Shown here one piece after another: positions 53,563 to 64,000 of a stretch of DNA of 64,000 nucleotides. The position numbers were made by a program, and so were the translations under genes. This DNA comes from Planctomycetota bacterium. Its GTDB lineage: Bacteria > Planctomycetota > UBA1135 > UBA2386. Where the stretch lies: the NCBI GenBank assembly GCA_028281765.1, contig JANQJF010000012.1, positions 1 through 64,000 on the forward strand, in the 5' to 3' direction. Numbering within the stretch: position 1 is the first letter of the stretch; every line of letters begins with the position of its first letter. The notes under the pieces are model-generated. The model did no database searches. It was not told the DNA's origin and saw nothing but the letters and a program-made list of their open reading frames with translations.

Positions 53563-54642
53563 ATGAATCGACTCTTGAACACCCTGCTGAGCATCAGCCT
53601 GGCGGGCACCCTGTCCGCACAGAGCGTCGTGATTCCGGTAGGCGCAACGAACTCGAGTGGAGACTCCGTGCACTGGGCTCCCGGACATGGTCTCGACGAG
53701 CGACGCCTGATCCTCGTCGACATGCCTCTTGCACTTCACAACACGACCCTTACCGAGATCGCGTTCCGACGCGAAGAGTCCACGAATGACTTCAGCGGCG
53801 GACTGGCGGATCTGACGGTCAAGATGTCAATCGCTCCGCACACGGCCGTGCTCGCGGTACCCACGTTCGATCTCAATCACGGTGCGAACGTATCGACGGT
53901 ATTTCAGGGTCAAGTCTCACTCGCACCATCACCCTCCGCAGATGGCCGAACCGTCCAGTGGTCGAACGCATTCGACGTGATCGCGATTCCGTTGACGCCG
54001 GGGTTCGCATTCACTTCCGGTACCTTAGCAATCGAGTTCGAGTCCCGACCAGTGGCAGGGCAAGAGGCCGGCTACTGGGCAGCGGACGGATTTCACGAAG
54101 CGACGAACGCCTCCGTCCAACGCATCGGTGAATCGTGCTCACCGTCCGCGAAGCTCCGTCGGCCCGACGAGATTCTGTCATCGATCGGGATCGCTGAGGA
54201 CGGGCTGGTGCCCGGCTCCACCGCGACCTTCTCGGCCACCGGCCAGATCGGCGCAACGGCGGCGTTCGGGATCGGGTTCCAGTCCACGGACATCGACCTC
54301 TCATTCCTCGGATTCGCAGGCCCCGGATGTCGCCTGCGTGTCGTCCCGGAACTCGCACCGTTGGCAACGCTGGAGGCACGCCCCCCGCTGAGTGGCGGCT
54401 TCGCGAGCTTCCCGATCCAGATCCCGGTAGACCCTGGAGCGCTCGGTCTCACGTTCTTCGTTCAGTCCTTCGAAGTCAGCACCGCGGTCTACACGAGCGA
54501 ACTCGCGCAGTGCACGATCGCCGGCAGCATCCCGAGCATCGGCGTATCCGGGGTGCGTGCGGATATCGTCGGCCCGGGCCTCCCACCCACAGGCAAGGTT
54601 GCGACAAACCGCGGACCGGTTCTCCGGTTCACGTATCAGTAG
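53563..54642 (+). CDS. Exported beta-rich protein with shared C-terminal domain
   Basis: 359 residues from the ATG at 53563, 17 bp after the previous stop, so third in a three-gene operon. Signal peptide NRLLNTLLSISLAGTLSAQ. The N-terminal ~190 residues are beta-rich (LTEIAFRREESTNDFSGGLADLTVKMS) and unrecognised. The C-terminal ~130 residues match the terminal domain of the kelch and BNR proteins, including GPGCRLRVVPELAPLATLE and FPIQIPVDPGALGLTFFVQSF. Secreted or surface located; function unknown. Confidence 0.75.
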   Translation: MNRLLNTLLSISLAGTLSAQSVVIPVGATNSSGDSVHWAPGHGLDERRLILVDMPLALHNTTLTEIAFRREESTNDFSGGLADLTVKMSIAPHTAVLAVPTFDLNHGANVSTVFQGQVSLAPSPSADGRTVQWSNAFDVIAIPLTPGFAFTSGTLAIEFESRPVAGQEAGYWAADGFHEATNASVQRIGESCSPSAKLRRPDEILSSIGIAEDGLVPGSTATFSATGQIGATAAFGIGFQSTDIDLSFLGFAGPGCRLRVVPELAPLATLEARPPLSGGFASFPIQIPVDPGALGLTFFVQSFEVSTAVYTSELAQCTIAGSIPSIGVSGVRADIVGPGLPPTGKVATNRGPVLRFTYQ

Positions 54643-54756
54643 GCGCGCACCCCAATCCCAGAAGCTGAGGACGTCCTCCACGCTCTCCGCCTTTCGTAGA
54701 ATCTCGAGCCTCGCCACCCCCACCCTGAACCCGCTGTGGAATGAATGCGAGGCGCC

Positions 54757-54776
54757 CGCGCCGGCGAACCGGCGCG
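54757..54776 (-). terminator. Hairpin after the Gly-rich gene
   Basis: CGCGCCGG-CGAA-CCGGCGCG (plus strand; TTCG loop on minus) is a perfect 8-bp stem 23 bp past the minus-strand stop at 54800 and between convergent genes. No T-run follows. Confidence 0.35.
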
Positions 54777-54799
54777 AGCCAAATCTGCTCGCGACCCCG

Positions 54800-55306
54800 T
54801 CAGGCCTCGAAATCCAAATTCGTCCCGGCACGGAACTGCCGGAGGAACGTCTGGATCATCTCGTCCTCACTGCCGCCGTCGCGCATGATCGCGGCAGGAT
54901 CGAAGCCGCCGCCGAGCCCACCGCCGAGCCCACCCGGGCCGCCGGGACCGAAGCCGCCACCTCCGCCCATCAGCGAGCGCATGCCGCCGAAGCCGGAGTC
55001 CTTCATCGCGCCTTTGACCTCCGCCGGGTCGAACCCGTTGGACTCGAGCGTCGACTGGATCGCGTCCTGGATCGCGGCGCGAGGATCCCCGCTGCCGTCG
55101 AAGTCCTGCATGGCACCCTGCACCGCGCTCTTCAGCTCGTCGCGAATGTCGAGCAGGCTCTGCCCCTCTTCGTTTCGGATCGACGTGATCTGACTCGGCG
55201 GTCCGCCCTGCCCGAGTCCGAGCGGCAACCCGTTCGCACCGCTGAAGCCGGACTGACCGACCAGCCGCGCGATGTCGATGCCGCCGCTGATTCCATCCAC
55301 ATTCAT
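54800..55306 (-). CDS. Gly-rich protein of unknown function
   Basis: 168 residues from the ATG at 55306 with a strong GGAGG 7 nt upstream. The N-terminus MNVDGISGGIDIARLVGQSGFSGANG and the helical middle (SLLDIRDELKSAVQGAMQDF, AAIQDAIQSTLESNGFDPAEVKGAM) are followed by a low-complexity Gly/Phe/Pro tract (about 112-137) and a short helix (EDEMIQTFLRQF). No signal peptide. The start resembles small flagellar or secreted structural proteins but no family is recognised. Confidence 0.7.
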   Translation of the reverse strand: MNVDGISGGIDIARLVGQSGFSGANGLPLGLGQGGPPSQITSIRNEEGQSLLDIRDELKSAVQGAMQDFDGSGDPRAAIQDAIQSTLESNGFDPAEVKGAMKDSGFGGMRSLMGGGGGFGPGGPGGLGGGLGGGFDPAAIMRDGGSEDEMIQTFLRQFRAGTNLDFEA

Positions 55307-55770
55307 CTGCCACCTCCCGTGGCTCGTGTGTGTCGAGGCAACGCGAGACCGTCTCGCGTCGCGGGCCGCGCACCGCGCGCGGCCTGCCGTGGAGAGAGCA
55401 AAGGTGAGGCCGGCGCCGGGCCCGACAGAAGCGCCGATGTCGCGACCTGTCCGCCACCGACCGGTCGCGACCATCGGCGGACCGACCGCGACTCCGATCG
55501 ACCGTTCGCGCGTCGCGAGTCTTTCGCGATTCTTCTGCGAGTCGCGAGTGGAACGCCCGGTCGCACGCACCATGCGGCAGGACCTGCCGACAGTGACACG
55601 AACCGCCGGCAGTTGCTGCCGACGTTCGCGTTGGTGCGTGTTCTGACTGCACGTCGCAAACCGCACTCCACGAGTCGCGAACGGCAACACGACCGCCGCG
55701 AACCGAACCAGGGACTCCCACCACGATTGCGGCTGCGCGCCGCGATCACGGCGTGAGACAATCCACACCG
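55307..55770. other. Long divergent intergenic region without a gene
   Basis: About 460 bp between the Gly-rich gene and the LytS-like kinase. No ORF with coding character was seen. CGAGTCGCGA/GTCGCGAGT-type boxes occur three times (near 55514, 55541 and 55672), possible binding sites. Confidence 0.4.
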
Positions 55771-56937
55771 ATGGACCAACCCGGGCTGATCCCCCTCCTC
55801 CGCCGCTCGCTCGCCGCCCGCGTCGCCGCGTGCGCGCTGCTCGTCGTCGCGATGGCGAGCCTGACCGCGTTCTTGTCGAGCGACTTCTTCCGAGTCGGCG
55901 ACGCGCCACCGTCGCACGCGACGATCTTCCTCGCCAACCTGATCTCGTGGAGCGCGACGATCGGCTTCCTGTGGGCGATCGTCCGGCTCCGGGATCGCAT
56001 CCGCGCGCGGCGCGACCTGACGTTGCGCGGCAGTCTCGCGCTCGACGCGCTGCTGATGGCGGCCTACGCGGGCGGTGTCATGCTCGCCTCGCGCCTGATG
56101 ATGGAACTCGTCATCGGCCTCCCGCGCCTGCCGTCCGGCATGACCATCGGCATGGTGATGACGATGATGTTCGTCCGGTCAATGCTCCTCTACGCGATCG
56201 CGGTCCTCGGCATGACGAGCCTGCGGCAGTATCGCACCCGGCGCAATCGTGAACGCGACGACCAGCGACGCGCGCTGCGCGAAGAACGCCTCGAGAAGCA
56301 GCTCACGAAGGCGCGCCTCGACGCACTGCGCATGCAGGTGCACCCCCACTTCCTGTTCAACGCGCTCCACGCGATCGGCGGTCTCGTGCTCGAAGGCGAA
56401 CGCCGCGAGGCCCACCGCGCGATCGCGTCCCTCGCGACGCTGCTGCGCCGTTCGTTCCGTCACGACGAGGAGCCGACCGTGGCAGTTCGCGAAGAGATCG
56501 AACTGCTCGAGGAGTACCTCGCCCTCGAACAGATCCGCCTCGGCGAACGACTGCGCCATTTGATCGACGTCGCCTCCGATGCGCTCGACCAACGCGTGCC
56601 ACCCCTGCTGCTCCTGCCCGTCGTCGAGAACGCGATTCGCCACGGCATCGCGCCGCTCCCCGACGGCGGCACGGTCCGCGTCGCGATCGGGTGCACGCGC
56701 GAGCACGTCGCGATCACGATCACCGACGACGGAGCCGGCTACACCGCGGGCACGACCGGTGACGGCGTCGGCCTCACGAATTGCATCGACAAGATCGCGA
56801 CGATGTACGGCGACGAAGGGTCGTTCGACATCCGCGCCGGCGACGACCGGGGCACCTGCGTGTCGATCCGTATCCCCCGCTACGACAGCACACTCGCCAA
56901 GGCCGCGAGCACGCCCACGCCACTGACCGCCTCATGA
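55771..56937 (+). CDS. LytS/YesM-type sensor histidine kinase
   Basis: 388 residues from the ATG at 55771 (GTG at 55753 in frame). Four transmembrane helices in the first ~150 residues (AACALLVVAMASLTAFL, FLANLISWSATIGFLWAIV, LLMAAYAGGVMLASRL, MVMTMMFVRSMLLYAIAVLG), then a coiled coil and the His_kinase domain with LRMQVHPHFLFNALHAIGGLV (phosphoacceptor His in HPHFLFN). HATPase: PPLLLLPVVENAIRHGI, DDGAGY, GVGLTN. Overlaps the LytTR gene start by 4 nt, a matched pair. Confidence 0.95.
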   Translation: MDQPGLIPLLRRSLAARVAACALLVVAMASLTAFLSSDFFRVGDAPPSHATIFLANLISWSATIGFLWAIVRLRDRIRARRDLTLRGSLALDALLMAAYAGGVMLASRLMMELVIGLPRLPSGMTIGMVMTMMFVRSMLLYAIAVLGMTSLRQYRTRRNRERDDQRRALREERLEKQLTKARLDALRMQVHPHFLFNALHAIGGLVLEGERREAHRAIASLATLLRRSFRHDEEPTVAVREEIELLEEYLALEQIRLGERLRHLIDVASDALDQRVPPLLLLPVVENAIRHGIAPLPDGGTVRVAIGCTREHVAITITDDGAGYTAGTTGDGVGLTNCIDKIATMYGDEGSFDIRAGDDRGTCVSIRIPRYDSTLAKAASTPTPLTAS

Positions 56938-57698
56938 AGACCCTGATCGTCGACGACGAACCGCTCGCCCGCCGCGTGCTGCAGACCCTCCTGCGCGACG
57001 ACCCGGACATCGCGTCGGTCACCGAATGCGCGACCGGCGAATCCGCGCGCACCGCGATCGCCGCCGGCGACATCGACATCGCGTTCCTCGACGTGCAGAT
57101 GCCGGGGATCAACGGCTTCGAAGCGCTTGGCGATGCGACCGACGGAGAGTTACCCGTCGTGGTGTTCGTCACCGCGCACGAGCAGTACGCGCTCGACGCG
57201 ATCGAAGCCGGCGCCGCCGACTACCTCCTGAAGCCGTTCGACGAGTCACGCTTCCAACGTGCGCTCGCCCGCGCGAAGGACCGCGTTCGACAGCTGTCCC
57301 TCGTGCGCAAGGGCGACGAACTGATCGAACTCCTGTCCGCCGCGCGCGAGAGCAGCCCCGCACCCACCCCCTCGAACCGCATCTCCGTCCACGACGGCGC
57401 CCGCGTGCAGCTGATCGACGCCGAGCAGATCACGTGGATCGAAGCCGACGACAAGCACGTTCAAATTCATCTGGAGGACGGGGCAACCGTGCGCGCGCGA
57501 AGGACGCTGGCCGAGATCGAGCGCGAGCTGGATCCGCGCGCATTCCTGCGCGTGCACCGGTCGTGTGTCGTAGCGCTGCGGAGCGTGCGGGCGCTGGAAC
57601 AGGGCGCGGGAGGCGGCGCGTGGCTGGTGATGCGGGATGGCGCGCGGGTGGCAGTGAGCCGGTCGCGCGTGGCGGGGGTGAGGGTGCGGTTGGGCTAG
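56934..57698 (+). CDS. LytTR-type response regulator
   Basis: 254 residues. Receiver domain: LIVDDEPLARRVL, acceptor Asp in IAFLDVQMPG, VFVTAHEQYALDAIEAGAADYLLKPF. The LytTR DNA-binding domain (about 150-250) has ISVHDGARVQLIDAEQITWIEADDKHVQIH, TLAEIERELDPRAFLRVHRSCVVAL and SRVAGVRVRLG. Partner of the kinase before it; the ATGA overlap couples them. Such pairs control envelope, peptide or autolysis genes. Confidence 0.96.
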   Translation: MKTLIVDDEPLARRVLQTLLRDDPDIASVTECATGESARTAIAAGDIDIAFLDVQMPGINGFEALGDATDGELPVVVFVTAHEQYALDAIEAGAADYLLKPFDESRFQRALARAKDRVRQLSLVRKGDELIELLSAARESSPAPTPSNRISVHDGARVQLIDAEQITWIEADDKHVQIHLEDGATVRARRTLAEIERELDPRAFLRVHRSCVVALRSVRALEQGAGGGAWLVMRDGARVAVSRSRVAGVRVRLG

Positions 57699-57708
57699 GA
57701 CCTACGAG

Positions 57709-60486
<2,778 letters not shown>

Positions 60487-60634
60487 GGGCAGAGCTCGAG
60501 GGAAGAGAGAGATCCCCAGAGTAAATCGACCGGGTCGCTTTCGACACCTCCCTGCCAAGGGGATTGGGTAGCGATCGTGCGGGCGAATTCAGCACCGAAG
60601 TCAATCGCGCCTGACCTCAGTCGCATGAGATGAA

Positions 60635-63600
60635 TCAGGTTTCGGGACCACCACCTGGCAACGTCACCGCCAGCTCCCGATACCGACACAACCCATTCGC
60701 CCACCGCATCTGCGCAGGCGTCCGGCACTCCGGCTCGAACAACCGTTCGTTCGCCACCAACACCACCGCACACCGCGCCCGGCTGGTCGCGACGTTGAAC
60801 CGGTTGGGGCTGTACAAGAACCCCATCCCACGCGGCGCATCCTCCGGCGTCGACGTCGTCATCGAGTAGATTACAATTGCCGCCTGCTGTCCCTGGAACT
60901 TGTCGACGGTGCCGATCTTCATCCCGGGCAGCCGCTCCTGCAGCACGCTGAGCTGCGCGTTGTACGGCGCGACGATCAGCACGTCTTCGTGCAAGTCGAG
61001 CGGCGCAACCTCACCCTTGCGGTTGCGCCAAGTCGCACCGCGTAGCCGCGCAACGACGCGCGCGACGGCGTCGACCTCCTCGAGCGACTGGCTCTGGTTG
61101 CCTTCGTGTGCAACCGGGACGAGATACAAGCCCGTCCCGGCGAACTCCGAGTCGCCAAGGATCGCCTGCTCGTCGCAGGACGCGTGATGCACGAGGCGCC
61201 GTTCGTAGTAGAGCTCCGACGTGAACTCGCAGATCGGCGCGGACATTCGGTACGTGCGGTCCAAGAACAACCCGCGATCCGGCGGCATGGTCTCACCCCC
61301 GTCGAGCACGTGCACGAGCGCCGCGACGTCGCTGCCTTCGGGATGCGCGGCCTGCTGCGGCTGCTCGAGCTGCTGCGGGTCGCCGAGCAGTACGAGGTTG
61401 CGCGCGGCTCGACTCGCGGCGAGCACCATCGCGAGCGACATCTGGCCGGCTTCGTCGACGAACAAGTAGTCCACCGATTGTGCCGCGTCGTCGCGCGCCC
61501 ACAGCCACGCGGTGCCGCCGACGACTTGTCCGGGCAACAGCCCCGCGAGCGCCTCGTCGTTGGCCTTGGTCTCGTGCAACCACGCCGCCGGCGGATCCGC
61601 GATCTCGCCGCGCGCACTGATCTTGTGCACACACTGCACGTCGACGACCTCCTCCTCGGCAGCTTCGCGCACGTTGTCGAGCAGGTTGCGAATCACCTTG
61701 TGGCTGACCGCCGTGATCCCGACCGTCTTGCCGGCGCGGACGAGATCCAAGATCATCCGCGCCCCGGTGTAGGTCTTGCCGGTGCCCGGTGGTCCCTGAA
61801 TCGGGAGTACACCCTCGTCCAGTTCGAGCACGAGGCGCCGTGCGATCGCCGCGACATCATCACCGTCGCGCTGCAGCACCTCGCCCATTCCGGCCGCGCG
61901 ACGCGGCGGCCGCCGCAGGAGAAGGTCGCGGGCCGCGCGATACGGACCATCACCATCGACGCCTTGATCCGCAACCCAACGCGCGATCTCGTGCAACGCG
62001 TCGTTGAGCTTGAAGGTCGGGATGTCCGAGTAGCGGAACATCGACCTGGAATGCACAGAGGCGAGCTTGCTGCGCTTCTTGACGTCGAGCGTCCGCGCCG
62101 CGCGGTCGATCGCGACGACGGTTCCGATCGCAGCTTCGTCGTCGTCCTCAGGCCGCGGCCGTCGCAGCTCATCGCCTTCGTCGATCGCGGTCTCCTGCGC
62201 GGGATACCGGTACCGATGCACCGGACACCGGTCGGTTCCGCCGACCGTGTCGATCAGTTCGAGCCCGACCACAGCGTCCCGCTCGGCGAACAGATCGTCG
62301 TCGTCCATCTCGCGCAATCGAACCAACTCCCAGAACGCGCACTTGCTCTCGCGTCGGAAGTATTCGAGCAGGTGCGCGAGCAGCCACCGCGCGTCGTGGC
62401 TGTCGCTGCGATCGCGGTCGTCTGCCGGCACGCCGTCGACCAGTCGCTCGAACAACACCCGCAGGCCCGCCAACCACTCCGACAGCTCTTCACTCGCGTC
62501 GCCCGGCACTGCGGGCGGGCGTCCGACATCGACACCGAGGCGCTCGTGTTGCCGACGCAACTCTTCGAGCCAACGCCGCAAGCCCTCGGTCGCGACACAA
62601 TCGTCGCGGTTGTACCCTTCGACCTTGGCGAGTAAGTCCGGATCGACCTCCGCCCCGAGTTCGAGTGAACACTCGACCGCGCGCCGCGCGTGCGACGCTT
62701 CGCGCAGATCCACATCGCGTTCGAATCCGAAGAACGGCTCGAGGTCCTTGAGCGAGTAGCGCTCGACGCTCGCCCGCACGGTCTGCTTGGCGATCGAGTA
62801 CAGATCGATGAAACGCCCGGCGCGCAACAACCGATCGACATCTTCTTCGCGCGCCGCGAACCGCGTCATCAGCCGCTTGACCGCCGCCGGCTCGTAGACG
62901 TGGTAGTGGTAGATGTGCATGCCGGGATCCGCCTCCCAGCGCGCCATCACGAAGTCGACGAACGCTTCGAATGCCTGCTTCTCGTGCTCGCGATCGAGCC
63001 CGTACCACGCGCGATACTCCAGCTCGCTGCCGCCGTCCGCGAACGCCACTCCGAGCAAATACTCGAGCCCGCCACCCTCGACGTACGCATCGCCTTCGAT
63101 ATCGAAGAACACATCGCCCGGCGACGGCTCCGGCAACCGCGCCACGCCGAGTTCACGTTCGAACGGAAGCAACTCGTGCTCCGGATCGCCAGACTGTCGA
63201 CCCGCGAGTTGGATCCTGGCCTGCGCGTGCAACTTCTCGTAGGTCTCGACCGTGCCCCGCTTGGGCGGCACATCGAGCGGCGTCGCCCGCTCCGCAAACG
63301 CGGTCAGCGTGCGCACTCCCTGCAGCACGAGCTCCTGCTCGTGCAACCGCCCCAACCCCGCGACGAAACTCGGATGATCATCCGCTCGCCGCTGCGAATC
63401 ACAACTGGGCCACCACCGGCAGACGTCACACTGCGGCACCGGCGACGGATACGTCGCCGCCGGCTCCTCCCGATCGACGAACCGTTCGAGCCGCTCCCGC
63501 ACCTGCCGATAGAACGCCCCGAACTCCGCGACCCGATACCGCTCGACCCGATACCTCTCGACTCCTGAGCCATCCCCATCCGGCGGCGTCACGACGTACA

Positions 63601-64000
63601 TGCACTCGGGCGCTACGCCCTGCAGCTGCGTCAGCAGATCCGAATACAAGCAGAGCTGCAGAATCGTCCCACCCTTGGTCTCCTGCGCGAGCTTGGTGTC
63701 CAACGCCTCGTAGGAGAAGTCACCGAGCTCCGACGGCGTCTCGACTTTGCGCAACACGTCGGCCCGACCGAGAAAGCGCCCGACCGTCAGCGTCGCCTGC
63801 ACGATCACATCGACCCCGCGCCGCATCGCGTCGAGGGTGGCGGTACCGTCATCGCCATCAGAGATCCGTTCGATGTCCGCGCCGGCGGCGCGGAGGGAGT
63901 CGATGTAGGAGTTTTCGTGTTGGATGCCGCGCTCGCGGAGCACCTCGATGGTCGGATCGTGGTAGTGCGGGAGCTCGAGCTCGCCGAGGGCGTGGCGGCG
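60635..64000 (-). CDS. TM0106-family RecB-like nuclease fused to superfamily 1 helicase (5' partial)
   Basis: At least 1121 residues; the frame is open to the right edge, where it reads RRHALGELELPHYHDPT, so the N-terminus is missing. Order: RecB-like nuclease with a Cys cluster (CDVCRWWPSCDSQ), the TM0106 RNase-H-like part (VFFDIEGDAYVEGGGLEYLLG, HIYHYHVYEPAAVKRL, YNRDDCVATEGLRRWL), then the AAA helicase: Walker A GPPGTGKTYTG, Walker B FVDEAGQMS, motif III LLGDPQQL, FLDRTYRM, VDKFQGQQAAIVIYS, and NVATSRAR. The cysteines probably bind Fe-S. Function in repair or defence is not established. A 15-bp tandem repeat encodes VERYRVERYR. Confidence 0.92.
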   Translation of the reverse strand, partial: RRHALGELELPHYHDPTIEVLRERGIQHENSYIDSLRAAGADIERISDGDDGTATLDAMRRGVDVIVQATLTVGRFLGRADVLRKVETPSELGDFSYEALDTKLAQETKGGTILQLCLYSDLLTQLQGVAPECMYVVTPPDGDGSGVERYRVERYRVAEFGAFYRQVRERLERFVDREEPAATYPSPVPQCDVCRWWPSCDSQRRADDHPSFVAGLGRLHEQELVLQGVRTLTAFAERATPLDVPPKRGTVETYEKLHAQARIQLAGRQSGDPEHELLPFERELGVARLPEPSPGDVFFDIEGDAYVEGGGLEYLLGVAFADGGSELEYRAWYGLDREHEKQAFEAFVDFVMARWEADPGMHIYHYHVYEPAAVKRLMTRFAAREEDVDRLLRAGRFIDLYSIAKQTVRASVERYSLKDLEPFFGFERDVDLREASHARRAVECSLELGAEVDPDLLAKVEGYNRDDCVATEGLRRWLEELRRQHERLGVDVGRPPAVPGDASEELSEWLAGLRVLFERLVDGVPADDRDRSDSHDARWLLAHLLEYFRRESKCAFWELVRLREMDDDDLFAERDAVVGLELIDTVGGTDRCPVHRYRYPAQETAIDEGDELRRPRPEDDDEAAIGTVVAIDRAARTLDVKKRSKLASVHSRSMFRYSDIPTFKLNDALHEIARWVADQGVDGDGPYRAARDLLLRRPPRRAAGMGEVLQRDGDDVAAIARRLVLELDEGVLPIQGPPGTGKTYTGARMILDLVRAGKTVGITAVSHKVIRNLLDNVREAAEEEVVDVQCVHKISARGEIADPPAAWLHETKANDEALAGLLPGQVVGGTAWLWARDDAAQSVDYLFVDEAGQMSLAMVLAASRAARNLVLLGDPQQLEQPQQAAHPEGSDVAALVHVLDGGETMPPDRGLFLDRTYRMSAPICEFTSELYYERRLVHHASCDEQAILGDSEFAGTGLYLVPVAHEGNQSQSLEEVDAVARVVARLRGATWRNRKGEVAPLDLHEDVLIVAPYNAQLSVLQERLPGMKIGTVDKFQGQQAAIVIYSMTTSTPEDAPRGMGFLYSPNRFNVATSRARCAVVLVANERLFEPECRTPAQMRWANGLCRYRELAVTLPGGGPET

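Noticed and set aside
54905..54990. Pro-rich frame on the plus strand
   Set aside because: Complement of the Gly-rich tract of the minus-strand gene, which has a good SD.

Overview
The window is about two-thirds G+C and densely coded on both strands. It carries many ECF-type sigma factors, several fused to membrane and extracytoplasmic domains. It also has a Ser/Thr kinase with TPRs, a CHAT-TPR protein, and many exported beta-propeller, kelch, FG-GAP and beta-helix proteins. This mix fits a marine-type Planctomycetota bacterium, possibly the Rohdeia/Engelhardtia/Saltatorellus-like branch. That placement is inferred from gene content only; no rRNA, tRNA, phage or CRISPR was seen.

Layout. 1-300: the end of an unknown gene, a MITE-like inverted-repeat element, then a GFA-family gene on the minus strand. 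774-6840: a sigma-fusion protein converging on a PQQ-propeller/BNR-propeller operon. 6841-10755: a palindromic divergent promoter feeding a His-rich lipoprotein, a sigma factor, a membrane anti-sigma-like protein and an exported TPR-CHAT protein. 10760-15301: two large exported proteins (FG-GAP; phytase-like/choice-of-anchor I). 15680-19354: YebC/YeeN-type regulator, membrane-anchored FMN glutamate synthase homologue, cyclophilin, CpcT-like lipoprotein. 19365-22340: SASA esterase divergent from a V4R/sigma-54 activator. 22340-23640: a RAYT (REP-associated Y1 transposase) between inverted repeats of about 190-220 bp. 23711-28430: another sigma fusion and an exported EF-hand dikinase-like protein. 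28447-33515: hybrid histidine kinase, then a renalase-like/DUF2256/VOC operon and a membrane protein. 33769-38034: folE and a PTPS-III homologue converging on purEK, then a NhaR-like LysR regulator and an HPF-like protein. 38306-41389: lipoprotein hydrolase and kelch protein. 41495-50704: ECF sigma/Ser-Thr kinase pair, two sigma fusions and a PhoB-type regulator. 50760-55306: beta-helix protein, TspO, a three-gene operon of unknown function and a Gly-rich protein. 55771-57698: LytS/LytTR two-component pair. 57709-64000: a P2-type cation ATPase and a TM0106-type nuclease-helicase that runs off the right edge.

The main theme is envelope signalling. Six ECF-like sigma factors lie in 64 kb. Four are covalently joined to a membrane segment and an outside domain; the other two are paired through 4-nt stop/start overlaps with a membrane anti-sigma-like protein or a transmembrane kinase. 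A second theme is promoter placement: several genes have a -10-like hexamer only 6-10 nt before the start codon, which suggests leaderless mRNAs. The clearest case is a 14-bp palindrome between two divergent starts.
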